Assembly (NCBI GenBank): GCA_947165675.1
Contig: CAMVBJ010000014.1
Coordinates: forward strand, 1-64,000
Reading direction: 5' to 3'
Source of the DNA: an uncultured Prevotellaceae bacterium
Lineage (GTDB): Bacteria; Bacteroidota; Bacteroidia; Bacteroidales; Muribaculaceae
DNA length: 64,000 bases
The notes beneath the pieces were generated by a model that worked only from the letters and a program-made list of their open reading frames with translations, ran no database searches and was not told where the DNA came from. Position numbers and translations under genes: made by a program. Shown piece after piece: positions 34,340 through 42,503 of this stretch (the first letter of the stretch is position 1; each line of letters opens with the position of its first letter).

Positions 34340-34935
34340 CACAGTGGTATCAAGTTCCTAATCATCCCAATTATTACGTAAACGACCAGTACCAGGTGAA
34401 GAGGGTGCTCCCAAATGGCGATGAGTCGTTAATCAATGGGTTGAATCTTAGGATAAACGGTGAAAAATACCGGGTGCTACCCAAGAGGCTGTATCTTCTC
34501 GCCAGGGCTGGGATTGACCCTTTTTCTGCCAAAGGGAAAGGCTTTGATGTGGTGGAGATTGACGGTCAACTGAAATGGATAGAACACCGTGACCGCATGA
34601 AAATTCAGGCAGATCGGCAGTTGGCAAACAATACGGGGCGTTTCACCGCCCTTGACTGGGAGCTGCTAACCCGATGGAGCCAGGCAGGCTATCAGGCTGT
34701 GCAAGGCGATTCGGGCCCGCTGTTTGAAGTACTCAACTCGATCAGGGGTGACCTTAACAAACTCCTGATCAGCTATCGCTGCCATAGTTCGCTATTGCGC
34801 AGTGAAATCATTTCTGAGGTGTTTACACAATACGCCGAAAGAGTTATACATGGCCGTGTTCGCAGTATCGGCATTGAAGTACTTGCGAAGATGTGCAAAC
34901 AAATTTTCTTTAACATAAAAAAAACTAGAATATGA
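34336..34935 (+). CDS. NUMOD4-like protein
   Basis: 199 residues. The N-terminus (QWYQVPNHPNYYVNDQYQVKRVLPNG) resembles NUMOD4 motifs that accompany homing endonucleases, but no HNH or GIY-YIG catalytic motif follows. The C-terminal half is helical and basic. Probably DNA binding. Overlaps the recombinase stop, suggesting they work together. Confidence 0.45.
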   Translation: MTQWYQVPNHPNYYVNDQYQVKRVLPNGDESLINGLNLRINGEKYRVLPKRLYLLARAGIDPFSAKGKGFDVVEIDGQLKWIEHRDRMKIQADRQLANNTGRFTALDWELLTRWSQAGYQAVQGDSGPLFEVLNSIRGDLNKLLISYRCHSSLLRSEIISEVFTQYAERVIHGRVRSIGIEVLAKMCKQIFFNIKKTRI

Positions 34936-35222
34936 ACAACAACAAGAAGCATCATTTCCAGCTGCTCAACGGCCGAAAAGTGGTCATTGACCAGGAATGC
35001 ACATTCGAGGATATCCGGCGCATGGGCGACACCATGGCCACCAGCCAGAACCACCGCCTGCAGGTGCAGGCCTATAATGATGCCATCAAGAAATGGGACT
35101 ACCTGGGAACCTTCATGGGTAACCGCCAGTTCCAGAACTGGGACGGCGACCGTTGGACCATCAACAGTGACTACCGGGGCATGACCCGAATGACAGCGAG
35201 AAAGGGGGTGGCCAGCGTATGA
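34932..35222 (+). CDS. Small-operon protein, paralogue of the gene at 33118
   Basis: 96 residues with the shared pattern GTFMGN..FQNWDG..W.IN.DYRG near 57-82. Overlaps both neighbours by four bases. Its end carries GAAAGGGGGTG, a ribosome-binding motif for the next gene. Function unknown. Confidence 0.5.
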   Translation: MNNNKKHHFQLLNGRKVVIDQECTFEDIRRMGDTMATSQNHRLQVQAYNDAIKKWDYLGTFMGNRQFQNWDGDRWTINSDYRGMTRMTARKGVASV

Positions 35223-35503
35223 ACGAGGATGGTATCAAGACCAGGACAACACGCTTCGAGGGGCGTGGCCACATCGATGTGACGATTGAGAGCATCCGTG
35301 ACCTGGAGGATCACACCGTGCCTGAGGCCTGCCGCATCCATATCGAGTGGCGCGACCAGGACAACGGCTTCAAGACGCCGGACGACACGATCTGGCTGGA
35401 CGACATGAGCGACATCGATGTGCTGTATGACGCCATCGGTGCATATATCGAGATGCGCCAGGAGAACCAGCGCCGGAAAGGAGGTGACCATGTTACCGAC
35501 TGA
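35219..35503 (+). CDS. Small acidic small-operon protein
   Basis: 94 residues, beta strands then an acidic helix (IWLDDMSDIDVLYDAIGAYIEMRQEN). Overlaps the next gene by 14 bases; the tail RKGGDH encodes AAAGGAGGTG 4 bases before ATG 35490. Function unknown. Confidence 0.5.
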   Translation: MNEDGIKTRTTRFEGRGHIDVTIESIRDLEDHTVPEACRIHIEWRDQDNGFKTPDDTIWLDDMSDIDVLYDAIGAYIEMRQENQRRKGGDHVTD

Positions 35504-35744
35504 TCAGGATGCTTACGGGCCGCTGGTGGCCGTGCTGAGTGCTTACCTCATGCAGTTTGAGCCGGTGGAGGAAGCAGGCGAAGGTGTCATGCTCAAGACG
35601 ACAGAGCAGATCGAGAGCGAGATCCAGGATATGATCGAGCCTCTCGAGGGCCAGGTGGCCAAGCTCATGCTCGATGCCGGCTTCAAGGTCATATACGCGC
35701 CTGGCGGCCGCCACGGATGGGCGATGCGTTACAGGCGAGAGTAA
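35490..35744 (+). CDS. Small-operon protein, last gene
   Basis: 84 residues from ATG 35490, helical and acidic (EEAGEGVMLKTTEQIESEIQDMIEPLEGQVAKLMLDAGFKVIYAPGG). The Shine-Dalgarno motif sets this start rather than the upstream ATG at 35418. Followed by a strong terminator. Confidence 0.5.
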   Translation: MLPTDQDAYGPLVAVLSAYLMQFEPVEEAGEGVMLKTTEQIESEIQDMIEPLEGQVAKLMLDAGFKVIYAPGGRHGWAMRYRRE

Positions 35745-35773
35745 CTTAACGAGACAACATTTTTTGATGACAG

Positions 35774-35807
35774 GGGGCCTTGCGTCGTGAGACGCGGGGC
35801 CCCTTTT
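35774..35807 (+). terminator. Terminator of the second small-gene operon
   Basis: Stem GGGGCCTTGCGTC/GACGCGGGGCCCC (two G-T wobbles) with a GTGA tetraloop (GNRA type), followed by TTTT. It lies 30 bases past the last stop. Confidence 0.85.
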
Positions 35808-36399
35808 CTCGTGGCCACCGGCCCCGCAACCCCGGACCCCCACCATACCATGTATAACAGAGTACAGGTGTGCGCCTGTACCAGAACCGACCCACGGCAG
35901 AGGGGGCGCGGGGGAGACCGCCGCACGCCGACCCCGCCTCTTGACAAACAGGAGATTGTTGGTGTATTACCATATCAATAAAAACCCGGGGAAAATTGCC
36001 GAAACTCGGCAAATCTTCTTCAATTTCTTTTTTTTATTTTTATTCAATAATAAGTAAGAAAAAAAGTACAAAAGTACGGAGGTGGGCAAAGTTGCCGAAA
36101 ATCAGCAAGTTAAGACCGTACTTTTTTGGACTTTTCAAGAGTGCAGGTTTGTACGTACAGTACAAGAGTACGGGACCAAAAAAGAGTGCGGAAAAAGTAC
36201 GGCAGTTAAAGCACTGACGCACAACGAAATAAGGTGAAAAAATCGGGGTGCCCGTACTTTTGTACAACTTTTTTCCAAAGTTTCAGCCCACCCGTGAGCG
36301 AAACAAAAATGTAAAGTCACTTACTTTTTTTATTCAAGTTATTGCCCGAAAATAATAAGAAAATAGTATCTTTGTGTCATGTAACTCAAACAATTAGCT
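35808..36399 (+). promoter_or_regulatory. Late control region with five GTAC boxes and a promoter
   Basis: No gene is supported. Boxes: GTACAAAAGTACGG 36066-36079; inverted CCGTACTTTTTTGGAC 36116-36131; GTACAAGAGTACGG 36160-36173; GTGCGGAAAAAGTACGG 36186-36202; exact inverted copy of the first at 36252-36265. TTGCCGA/TCGGCAA hairpin at 35996-36012. The -7 element TATCTTTG is at 36367-36374, 25 bases before the first late ATG. Likely where late genes are switched on. Confidence 0.6.
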
Positions 36400-36870
36400 A
36401 TGCTTATCTACCTCACGCTCCCGAAATACCTCACCGAGTGGGTGCTGCACGACTGGGCCGATTCCCAGGGTGTGGTGCGCTTTCCACGTGGCAGCGCCGA
36501 GAACGATGTCCTGGAGATGATGCTGGACAAGCTGGGCGAGGATGAGAAGCCTGCCATGCGCAAGGAGGGCCAGGTGGCCATCGCCGTGCCTGAGTTCAAG
36601 AGCAAGCCTGCACCCTACTGGTGTGTGCTCAGCCAGGACGCCCAGGACACGCTCAAGCACGTGATCATGGTGCGCTTCCGCGTGCAGCTCTGGGATGACC
36701 TGTACCGCGTGGAGAAGCTGTCGCTGCCCATCATCAACTCGATCTATGACTGGATGACACGTCACGGCATCGAGCACGAGGAGAAATCCTGGGAAGCCAT
36801 CAGGCAGATGTTCTTTCGCCAGCGTAAAGCCTACCGAAAGGGCCACAAGCCCTCAAAACGCCAGATTTAA
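36400..36870 (+). CDS. First late gene, unknown function
   Basis: 156 residues, no known domain. Begins LIYLTLPKYLTEWVLHDWADSQGVVRFPRGSAENDVLEMMLDKL and ends in a basic helix (WEAIRQMFFRQRKAYRKGHKPSKRQI) suited to DNA binding. As first gene of the head operon it may be a DNA-packaging or regulatory factor. Confidence 0.5.
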   Translation: MLIYLTLPKYLTEWVLHDWADSQGVVRFPRGSAENDVLEMMLDKLGEDEKPAMRKEGQVAIAVPEFKSKPAPYWCVLSQDAQDTLKHVIMVRFRVQLWDDLYRVEKLSLPIINSIYDWMTRHGIEHEEKSWEAIRQMFFRQRKAYRKGHKPSKRQI

Positions 36871-36968
36871 CAGACTTTAACGAGGATTTCAAAATGCGAA
36901 ACTAACAAAGTGTAACAAACCTCAACTAAGCGTACAAACACTAACAAACCATAACTAAGAACAGGAAT

Positions 36969-37391
36969 ATGCAACAAGACTACTACAACTTGCCGGGCAT
37001 CATCGATGTGCGGTACCTCAACCCGGGTGACGTTCCTGCCCAGATCATGAGCTCCTACATCGCCGGAATCCCCGTGTCGGTGCTCGTCGATGGCACGCAG
37101 ATGTCATTGAATGGACCTGCCTCTTGCCAGGCGGTTGAGGAACATAGCAATAACGGGCGTGTCGAGAAAGCCACCCTCACCTTCATGACCGGCGACGACG
37201 TGCCGACAGCCGGGATGCTGTGGATGTTCCAGCAGGCCGGCGGCGAGTGGTTCCTGCTCGGACGACGCGAGCAGCCTTACCCCACCGTGAAGGTGCAGCA
37301 CTCCAGCGGCGAGCCCGGGGGCGACCGTGCCATCAAGACGGTGACGGTGGAATTTCAGTGCTTTAAAGCCCTGATTCCGCTTGAGAAATAG
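36969..37391 (+). CDS. Virion-associated protein of unknown role
   Basis: 140 residues, beta-rich (IAGIPVSVLVDGTQMSLNG, RVEKATLTFMTGDDVP, GGEWFLLGRREQPYPTVKVQHSSG). The composition and place just before the prohead protease suggest a small head or tail protein. No family recognised. Confidence 0.5.
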   Translation: MQQDYYNLPGIIDVRYLNPGDVPAQIMSSYIAGIPVSVLVDGTQMSLNGPASCQAVEEHSNNGRVEKATLTFMTGDDVPTAGMLWMFQQAGGEWFLLGRREQPYPTVKVQHSSGEPGGDRAIKTVTVEFQCFKALIPLEK

Positions 37392-37462
37392 GGCTTTTAG
37401 GGCTTTTAGAGTCTTTTCCCCAGCCTGATATCATGGTTAATTTTGTGGAAAACCGTGATATT

Positions 37463-38551
37463 ATGGCAAAGAGAAAATCATACCATCTGTATCTGAAGGG
37501 TTATGTCGGAGGCTGGAACTTCGACAGCAACTACGTCGATTATATCCTGGAAAAATACAAGGACGAGGATGTGCACGTGCTCATCAACTCGCTTGGCGGC
37601 AGTGTGGCCACTGCCCTGAGCGTGAGTGCTGCTTTCGCTCGCCACGGCAATGTCTATGTCCACTACGAGGGCATGAATGCCAGCGCGGCCACTATCGCCT
37701 CGCTGGGTGCCAAGAGCGTCACCATCGACCGCAATGCGATGTACCTGGTGCACAAGTGCAGCCAGTTCATGCTCGTTTGGGACCAGATGAACGCTGATCA
37801 GCTCGACCAGTTCATCCAGGAGTGCGAGAAGACCAAGAAAGACCTCAACAAGATAGACCTGAACATCGCCAAGGGTTATGCCGCGCGATGCAAGAAGGAT
37901 CAGGCCGACCTGCTCGCCTTGATGAAGGAGGGTGGATGGCTCACCGCTGAGGAAGCCCTGGACTGGGGCTTCGTGAACGAGGTGACGGATCTGCCCGAGG
38001 ACGAGAAGCCGGTAATGACGGCTGAAGTGATGGACTTCCTGGCCGCTGAGGGCATCCCCGTGCCCAACGTGCCCATGGAGGAAGAAGACAATGAGCGTGG
38101 CCCTGTCGCCCGACTGAAGGAGTTCTTGAGGGGACTTTACCCGAACCTGAGTGAAACAACAAATCAAGTATTAAGCACAATGAAGAAGAAGGTATTTTCT
38201 TTCATCGCCGCCGTGCTGGCACTCGCCACGTTTGAGTGTGAGGAGGGCGGCAGCGCCTCTCTGACCGATGAGCAGCTGGGCAAGCTGGACAGCCACATCA
38301 AGGACTTGCAGGGCAAGCTCGATGAGGCCAACCAGAACGTGGCCAGCCGTGACCAGGAGATTCAGGCGCTCAAGGCCCAGATCGAGGCCAAGGATGCTGA
38401 GATCGCCGAGCTGGGCAAGAAGCCCGCCGACGACTCGAAGCAGGTGAACAACGAGGGTGGCGATTCCACCGGAACAGAAACCAACGAGATGACTGACTTC
38501 TGCCGCGAGGTGGCAGAGGCTCAGAAGATGCTCGACCAAATCAAGAAGTAA
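37463..38551 (+). CDS. ClpP-type prohead protease fused to scaffold
   Basis: 362 residues from ATG 37463. The first 190 residues are an S14 ClpP-like protease: INSLGGSVATAL, nucleophile Ser in EGMNASAATIASLGA, and His in AMYLVHKCSQ. The last 120 are a coiled-coil scaffold (DSHIKDLQGKLDEANQNVASRDQEIQALKAQIEAKDAEIAEL). Capsid protease-scaffold fusions are known in tailed phages. An internal ATG at 38180 could give a scaffold-only product. The capsid gene starts 2 bases later. Confidence 0.8.
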   Translation: MAKRKSYHLYLKGYVGGWNFDSNYVDYILEKYKDEDVHVLINSLGGSVATALSVSAAFARHGNVYVHYEGMNASAATIASLGAKSVTIDRNAMYLVHKCSQFMLVWDQMNADQLDQFIQECEKTKKDLNKIDLNIAKGYAARCKKDQADLLALMKEGGWLTAEEALDWGFVNEVTDLPEDEKPVMTAEVMDFLAAEGIPVPNVPMEEEDNERGPVARLKEFLRGLYPNLSETTNQVLSTMKKKVFSFIAAVLALATFECEEGGSASLTDEQLGKLDSHIKDLQGKLDEANQNVASRDQEIQALKAQIEAKDAEIAELGKKPADDSKQVNNEGGDSTGTETNEMTDFCREVAEAQKMLDQIKK

Positions 38552-38553
38552 TT

Positions 38554-39588
38554 ATGGCCGTTAATCATCTTATTCAGATCCTCCCCGATGAGCAGGGGTG
38601 GAAGGATGCCGCCAAGAAGTGGCATCGCGAACTGCTGAAGATGCCGGTGCTCTCGATGAGCGACAGCATGAAGTTCCTCACTCCGATGCCCGGCTGCCTC
38701 ACGAACCAGTTCCTGGGCGGCGTGAGCACGGAGGCCCAGTTCTATCCCTACGCACCCAACAAGCGCGGTGAGGGCTCGACCGACATCACCTTCCGTGAGC
38801 TCCCCATCCACTTCAACACCATGAACCAGGACTTTGAGCCCAACGCTTTCGCCCAGACCCTTCTCGGCGAGAACGCTGCCGTTCTGGGCCAGGGCCAGGC
38901 CAAGAGCCAGATGGCAAAGCTCATCCTCTCGCAGGTGATGGCCATTGCTGGTGAGCACCTGGAGCTCGCCCTTGCCGATGCCGAGTACGACGCCAACGGT
39001 GACACCTCCATGGATATGTTTGATGGCTTCATCACCATCATCAAGGCCGAGATGGCTGCCGCCACCCCCGGCATCAGCGTCGCCAAGAAGAACCTTATCG
39101 AGGTGTCTGAGACCATCGACGAGACCAACGTGGTCGAGCTGATGAAGTACCTGGAGTTCGGCCTGGACGTTCGCCTGCGCAAGCAGCAGCGTCTCTGCTA
39201 CTGTGACCCTGCTCTGGTTGACCTCTACAACGAGGGCTACCAGCTGACCCATCCCTCACTGCCCTACAACACGCAGTACAACCAGCCCTACATCGAGGGC
39301 GCTAACCGCCGCATGACCTTTGCTCCTCTGCCCGCCCTGGCCGGCAGCGAGTACATGATCATCACACCGAAGATGAACATGGTTGTCGGCTTCGACAACA
39401 TGAGCGATCTGGAACGCCTGGAAGTGCTGCGCATGGACGTGGACACCTTCACCCTGGCTGCCAAGATGTTCTTCGGTGTGCAGCTTCGCACGCTGGACTA
39501 CCGCTTCCTGAAGGTGGTAAAGCTGAGCTCGCCTATCGAGCTGATGAGCTCCTTCAATGTTCCTGAAACTCCCGGTAACGGCGGTTAA
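38554..39588 (+). CDS. Major capsid protein
   Basis: 344 residues. Position directly after the protease-scaffold, the length, and a helical central stretch followed by beta-rich domains (ISVAKKNLIEVSETIDETNVVELMKYLEFGL, GSEYMIITPKMNMVVGFDNMSDLERLEVLRMDVDTFTLAAKMFFGVQ) fit an HK97-fold capsid protein as found in Bacteroidales phages. Strong codon bias toward C-ending codons suggests high expression. Confidence 0.75.
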   Translation: MAVNHLIQILPDEQGWKDAAKKWHRELLKMPVLSMSDSMKFLTPMPGCLTNQFLGGVSTEAQFYPYAPNKRGEGSTDITFRELPIHFNTMNQDFEPNAFAQTLLGENAAVLGQGQAKSQMAKLILSQVMAIAGEHLELALADAEYDANGDTSMDMFDGFITIIKAEMAAATPGISVAKKNLIEVSETIDETNVVELMKYLEFGLDVRLRKQQRLCYCDPALVDLYNEGYQLTHPSLPYNTQYNQPYIEGANRRMTFAPLPALAGSEYMIITPKMNMVVGFDNMSDLERLEVLRMDVDTFTLAAKMFFGVQLRTLDYRFLKVVKLSSPIELMSSFNVPETPGNGG

Positions 39589-39622
39589 TCGCATGTTGAA
39601 CCTTTAATTGCACATCAATATT

Positions 39623-40231
39623 ATGGCAAGAGAATGTACAACCGCGCTGCAGAAGTCGCTCGCATGGTGTGACGGTATGCCCCAGTACCCAGGCATCCGT
39701 CGCCGTGCATACTACTGCAATAAGAACCTGATCGCGAAGTGGCCCACGCTGCCCCGTGACGCCATGGGACGCCCCACTTCGGCCAAGTACACCGGCAGTT
39801 TCGAGCTGGTGGAGGGTGCCAAGTTCCAGTATGTGGACATCAACCCCGACAAGTCTCAGCTCACCAGCGAGCCCCAGGGCGAGGCTCCCAGCCAGACCCA
39901 GCTCAACAAGCTCGTGCTCATGCACAACGGCGTGGATGAGGAGGCTACCGGCGCTGCTGGCTACGTAAACAACTCCGACAACGTGTACATCGTTGAGGAT
40001 ATGGCCGGCAATTTCCGTGTTGTCGGCAATGACAAGTGGCCCACCAAGTCCACGGTCAACCAGGACAGCGGACAGGGCACGTCGCCCGCCGGCACGACGA
40101 TCAACGTCGAAGTGACCGACGAGCTGGCCGCTCCCTTCTATGAGGGCGTAGTCGAGACCGAGGATGGCGATGTCTATTCGTCGGTGGTTGCTGCCGCCCG
40201 GACTCCCGGTGGTGGTGGCACTGGCAACTAA
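39623..40231 (+). CDS. Structural protein, possible tail tube or head decoration
   Basis: 202 residues from ATG 39623. Beta-rich (AKYTGSFELVEGAKFQYVDINPDKSQLTSEPQGE, SDNVYIVEDMAGNFRVVGNDKWPTK) with a glycine-rich end (TPGGGGTGN). Its place after the capsid gene and strong codon bias indicate an abundant virion protein. Not assigned to a family. Confidence 0.55.
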   Translation: MARECTTALQKSLAWCDGMPQYPGIRRRAYYCNKNLIAKWPTLPRDAMGRPTSAKYTGSFELVEGAKFQYVDINPDKSQLTSEPQGEAPSQTQLNKLVLMHNGVDEEATGAAGYVNNSDNVYIVEDMAGNFRVVGNDKWPTKSTVNQDSGQGTSPAGTTINVEVTDELAAPFYEGVVETEDGDVYSSVVAAARTPGGGGTGN

Positions 40232-40244
40232 GATCTAAACAGGT

Positions 40245-40874
40245 ATGGAGAGTTTCGCCGATGGGCTCTTGACGGATGTGCCGGAATCTGCGGGACTCTC
40301 CGACCTTTTGAATGATCTCGAACCGCCGAAGCCTAAAGACCTGTTCGCTCCAGTGAAGCGACAGGCCTGGGATAAGTCCAACGAGGCACGCTGTGACTTC
40401 TCCTACAGGCTGAGGCTCACGCGCCGGAGTGATGTCAGCTTCATCTCCATCTGGCAGAAGACGGTCTATGGGCGCACCTTGACCGACATCAAGGGCGACC
40501 CTGCCATGGTGGAGTTCTGCGCCAAGAGCATCGTCCCTGTCATCCGTGAGACCATCGGCGCCCATCTTGACAAGGGCGGTTGGTGCATCTGCACATCACC
40601 CAAGCGCAGGCACAAGGCCAGGAACTTCGCATCGCTCATCAGTGAGCGCATCGCTGAGTGCCTGGCTATTCCTTTTTATGAGGATGTGGCCTTTTGCCAC
40701 TCTCGCCAGCGGGTGAACGCCGTGTTTGAGCTGAACGTGCTGCCGAAGGAGCCCAACATCATCGTGTTTGACGACTTCGTGACGACCGGTCAGACATTGG
40801 CGGCCATGAAAAGGCTGCTCACCCAATACGACAAGAATTTAATGTTTTTCACGTGTATCAACAACAAATTATGA
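40245..40874 (+). CDS. Phosphoribosyltransferase-domain protein
   Basis: 209 residues. The PRPP-binding signature of type I phosphoribosyltransferases is clear: IIVFDDFVTTGQTLAAM (about 172-188). Before it, GWCICTSPKRRHKARNFASLISERIAECLAIPFYEDV is the usual ComF-like upstream part. In this position, among head genes, a nucleotide-salvage enzyme is unusual; it might modify nucleotides or a host factor. Overlaps the next gene by four bases. Confidence 0.75.
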   Translation: MESFADGLLTDVPESAGLSDLLNDLEPPKPKDLFAPVKRQAWDKSNEARCDFSYRLRLTRRSDVSFISIWQKTVYGRTLTDIKGDPAMVEFCAKSIVPVIRETIGAHLDKGGWCICTSPKRRHKARNFASLISERIAECLAIPFYEDVAFCHSRQRVNAVFELNVLPKEPNIIVFDDFVTTGQTLAAMKRLLTQYDKNLMFFTCINNKL

Positions 40875-41656
40875 CACCAGATCCGAAATTGACCCGCCGC
40901 ATCCAGAATTGGCTGGAGACGCCGGAAAAAAAACGTAGCATCATGGAGGGCGCCACGCTGCTCCTGAAGATGAACAACAACAAGGTCCTTTATCGCAACA
41001 TCCTCATGTTCCCCAACAAGTACATGAAGGTGCTGGAACAGGAACTGCAGAAGCGCCTGAACTACCGCCTGCAGCAGCACACCCATGAGGAGGTGGAGAC
41101 TATGCGCGAGGAGGTGAAGAAGATCGAGCAGCGCCGCTTCTTGCTCCAGGAGGAAAACCCCGCCAAGGAGTTCAAGGCCGGTAAGCGCGAGGATCACGAC
41201 CTGCTGCCTGAGGAGATCCAGGCGGCCTACGCCGATAACCTGGGCATCATGCAGCGCATGAGGATGCTCCATGGTAAGCTCGTGCTCCTGGAGGAGCAGG
41301 CCGAGAAGAGCAATACGGTCTGCAAGGACAGTGACCGCTATCCCTTCCTGAAGGAGCTCATCGAACTGGACAAGCAGTATCACGAGAACTGGCAGAAGTA
41401 TGACGGCTACAACCTGGAGAAAGGTACCGTCGAGCAGAACCTGGACGCCCGTGCCGCCAGCCGTCGTGCCGCCAACTTCATCAACCTGCAGAAAGGCCGT
41501 TACCGCAACAACCCGACGGATGAGCTGAAGAAGCAGCTGGCTGACAACTATGCGCTGGTCGTCAACCCAACTGAGAAGATGACCGCCGAGCTGATTGAGC
41601 TGGGTGTCATCAGCGGACCCGAAGCTCCGGCTGAGGAGAAAGCACCCGAGCAATAA
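40871..41656 (+). CDS. Helical late protein of unknown role
   Basis: 261 residues from ATG 40871, almost fully helical with coiled coil (MKVLEQELQKRLNYRLQQHTHEEVETMREEVKKIEQRRFLLQ). C-terminus acidic (APAEEKAPEQ). Coupled to the PRTase gene and ends one base before the next start. Candidate head or packaging factor; no family recognised. Confidence 0.5.
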   Translation: MTPDPKLTRRIQNWLETPEKKRSIMEGATLLLKMNNNKVLYRNILMFPNKYMKVLEQELQKRLNYRLQQHTHEEVETMREEVKKIEQRRFLLQEENPAKEFKAGKREDHDLLPEEIQAAYADNLGIMQRMRMLHGKLVLLEEQAEKSNTVCKDSDRYPFLKELIELDKQYHENWQKYDGYNLEKGTVEQNLDARAASRRAANFINLQKGRYRNNPTDELKKQLADNYALVVNPTEKMTAELIELGVISGPEAPAEEKAPEQ

Positions 41657-42178
41657 ATGAAGCGCGGTGCCAACATCGAGCAATGGTTAAAGCCGCTTGC
41701 AGAGGCAGAGAATCAGGCCTACCTGACCAACGCCCTGCAAGTGGCTGACGTGCTCGAATGGATTCTTGACCAGCTGGGTATATGCTCAGTCTGGCAAACG
41801 TCGTTCTCCATCTCCGAGGAGTTCCTCAGAAGGCTCTACTTCATCCAGCGCGGGGGACAGATCAAGGAGTTTAACCTGGTGCTCGACCTCAAGGCGACGA
41901 ACAAGACCATCGCCCTGTGGCCGTTCATCTGCCAGGTGATTAACAAGACTTATCTGGCCGACAACCACAGCAAGATCCTGCTGGTGGAGAGTGTCAAGGG
42001 TGAGGTGGTGACTGTGATCACCAGCCAAAACCTGACCCGTGGCAACAGGGCCGAGAGCGCGTTTATCTCGACGGATCTGCAGATCTTCAGAACCGTCAAG
42101 TCCCAAATCGATGACATGATTAAAAATCACAGCGTACCACTCAATGACCTTTACAGAAGAAGAACTGGAGCAGATTGA
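41657..42178 (+). CDS. Phospholipase D-like protein, single motif
   Basis: 173 residues. HSKILLVESVKGEVVTVITSQNLTRGNRAESAFIS (about 103-137) has the HxK(x)4D-like box and the following TSQNLT..N.AES of the PLD superfamily (nucleases and lipases), although Glu replaces the usual Asp. Only one motif is present, so a dimer would be needed. A role in DNA processing or attack on host membranes is inference. Overlaps the next gene by 35 bases. Confidence 0.55.
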   Translation: MKRGANIEQWLKPLAEAENQAYLTNALQVADVLEWILDQLGICSVWQTSFSISEEFLRRLYFIQRGGQIKEFNLVLDLKATNKTIALWPFICQVINKTYLADNHSKILLVESVKGEVVTVITSQNLTRGNRAESAFISTDLQIFRTVKSQIDDMIKNHSVPLNDLYRRRTGAD

Positions 42179-42419
42179 ACAGATGGCATCGCTCTATCTG
42201 TCAGTGACCGACATCGCCACCATCCTCAATGTTCGGCCCGAGGAGCTGCGCCGCGAGATCCGCACGGCGGACAGCCCGGCGGGCAAAGCCTACCTCAAGG
42301 GCAAGACAATGCGCAAGGTGCAGCTGCGCAAGCAGGAAATCCAGCTGGCACAGGTGGGCTCGCCTCTCGCCCTGGAGAATGCCCGGCTGGCGCTCATCGA
42401 TATGGAAGATGACGAATAA
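42144..42419 (+). CDS. Small HTH protein upstream of terminase
   Basis: 91 residues with a helix-turn-helix (SLYLSVTDIATILNVRPEELRREIRT, 14-39), a basic helix (GKTMRKVQLRKQEIQ) and acidic end. HTH proteins at this place often recognise packaging sites. Two candidates for small terminase exist here: this gene and the next. Confidence 0.6.
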   Translation: MTFTEEELEQIEQMASLYLSVTDIATILNVRPEELRREIRTADSPAGKAYLKGKTMRKVQLRKQEIQLAQVGSPLALENARLALIDMEDDE

Positions 42420-42503
42420 GTCAATTGAATGACAGTGGAGGAAATTAATTTCCTTCACAGCAAATTAACAAACTTACAAGCTATCCTTACAAGCTAACCT
42501 TAC

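Noticed and set aside
35996-36267. Short frames on both strands in the late control region
   Set aside because: Low complexity, broken by GTAC boxes and hairpins; no ribosome-binding context.
40790-41683. 297-codon minus-strand frame rich in leucine
   Set aside because: Antisense of a coiled-coil gene with strong codon bias; the hydrophobic look comes from complementing Glu/Lys codons.
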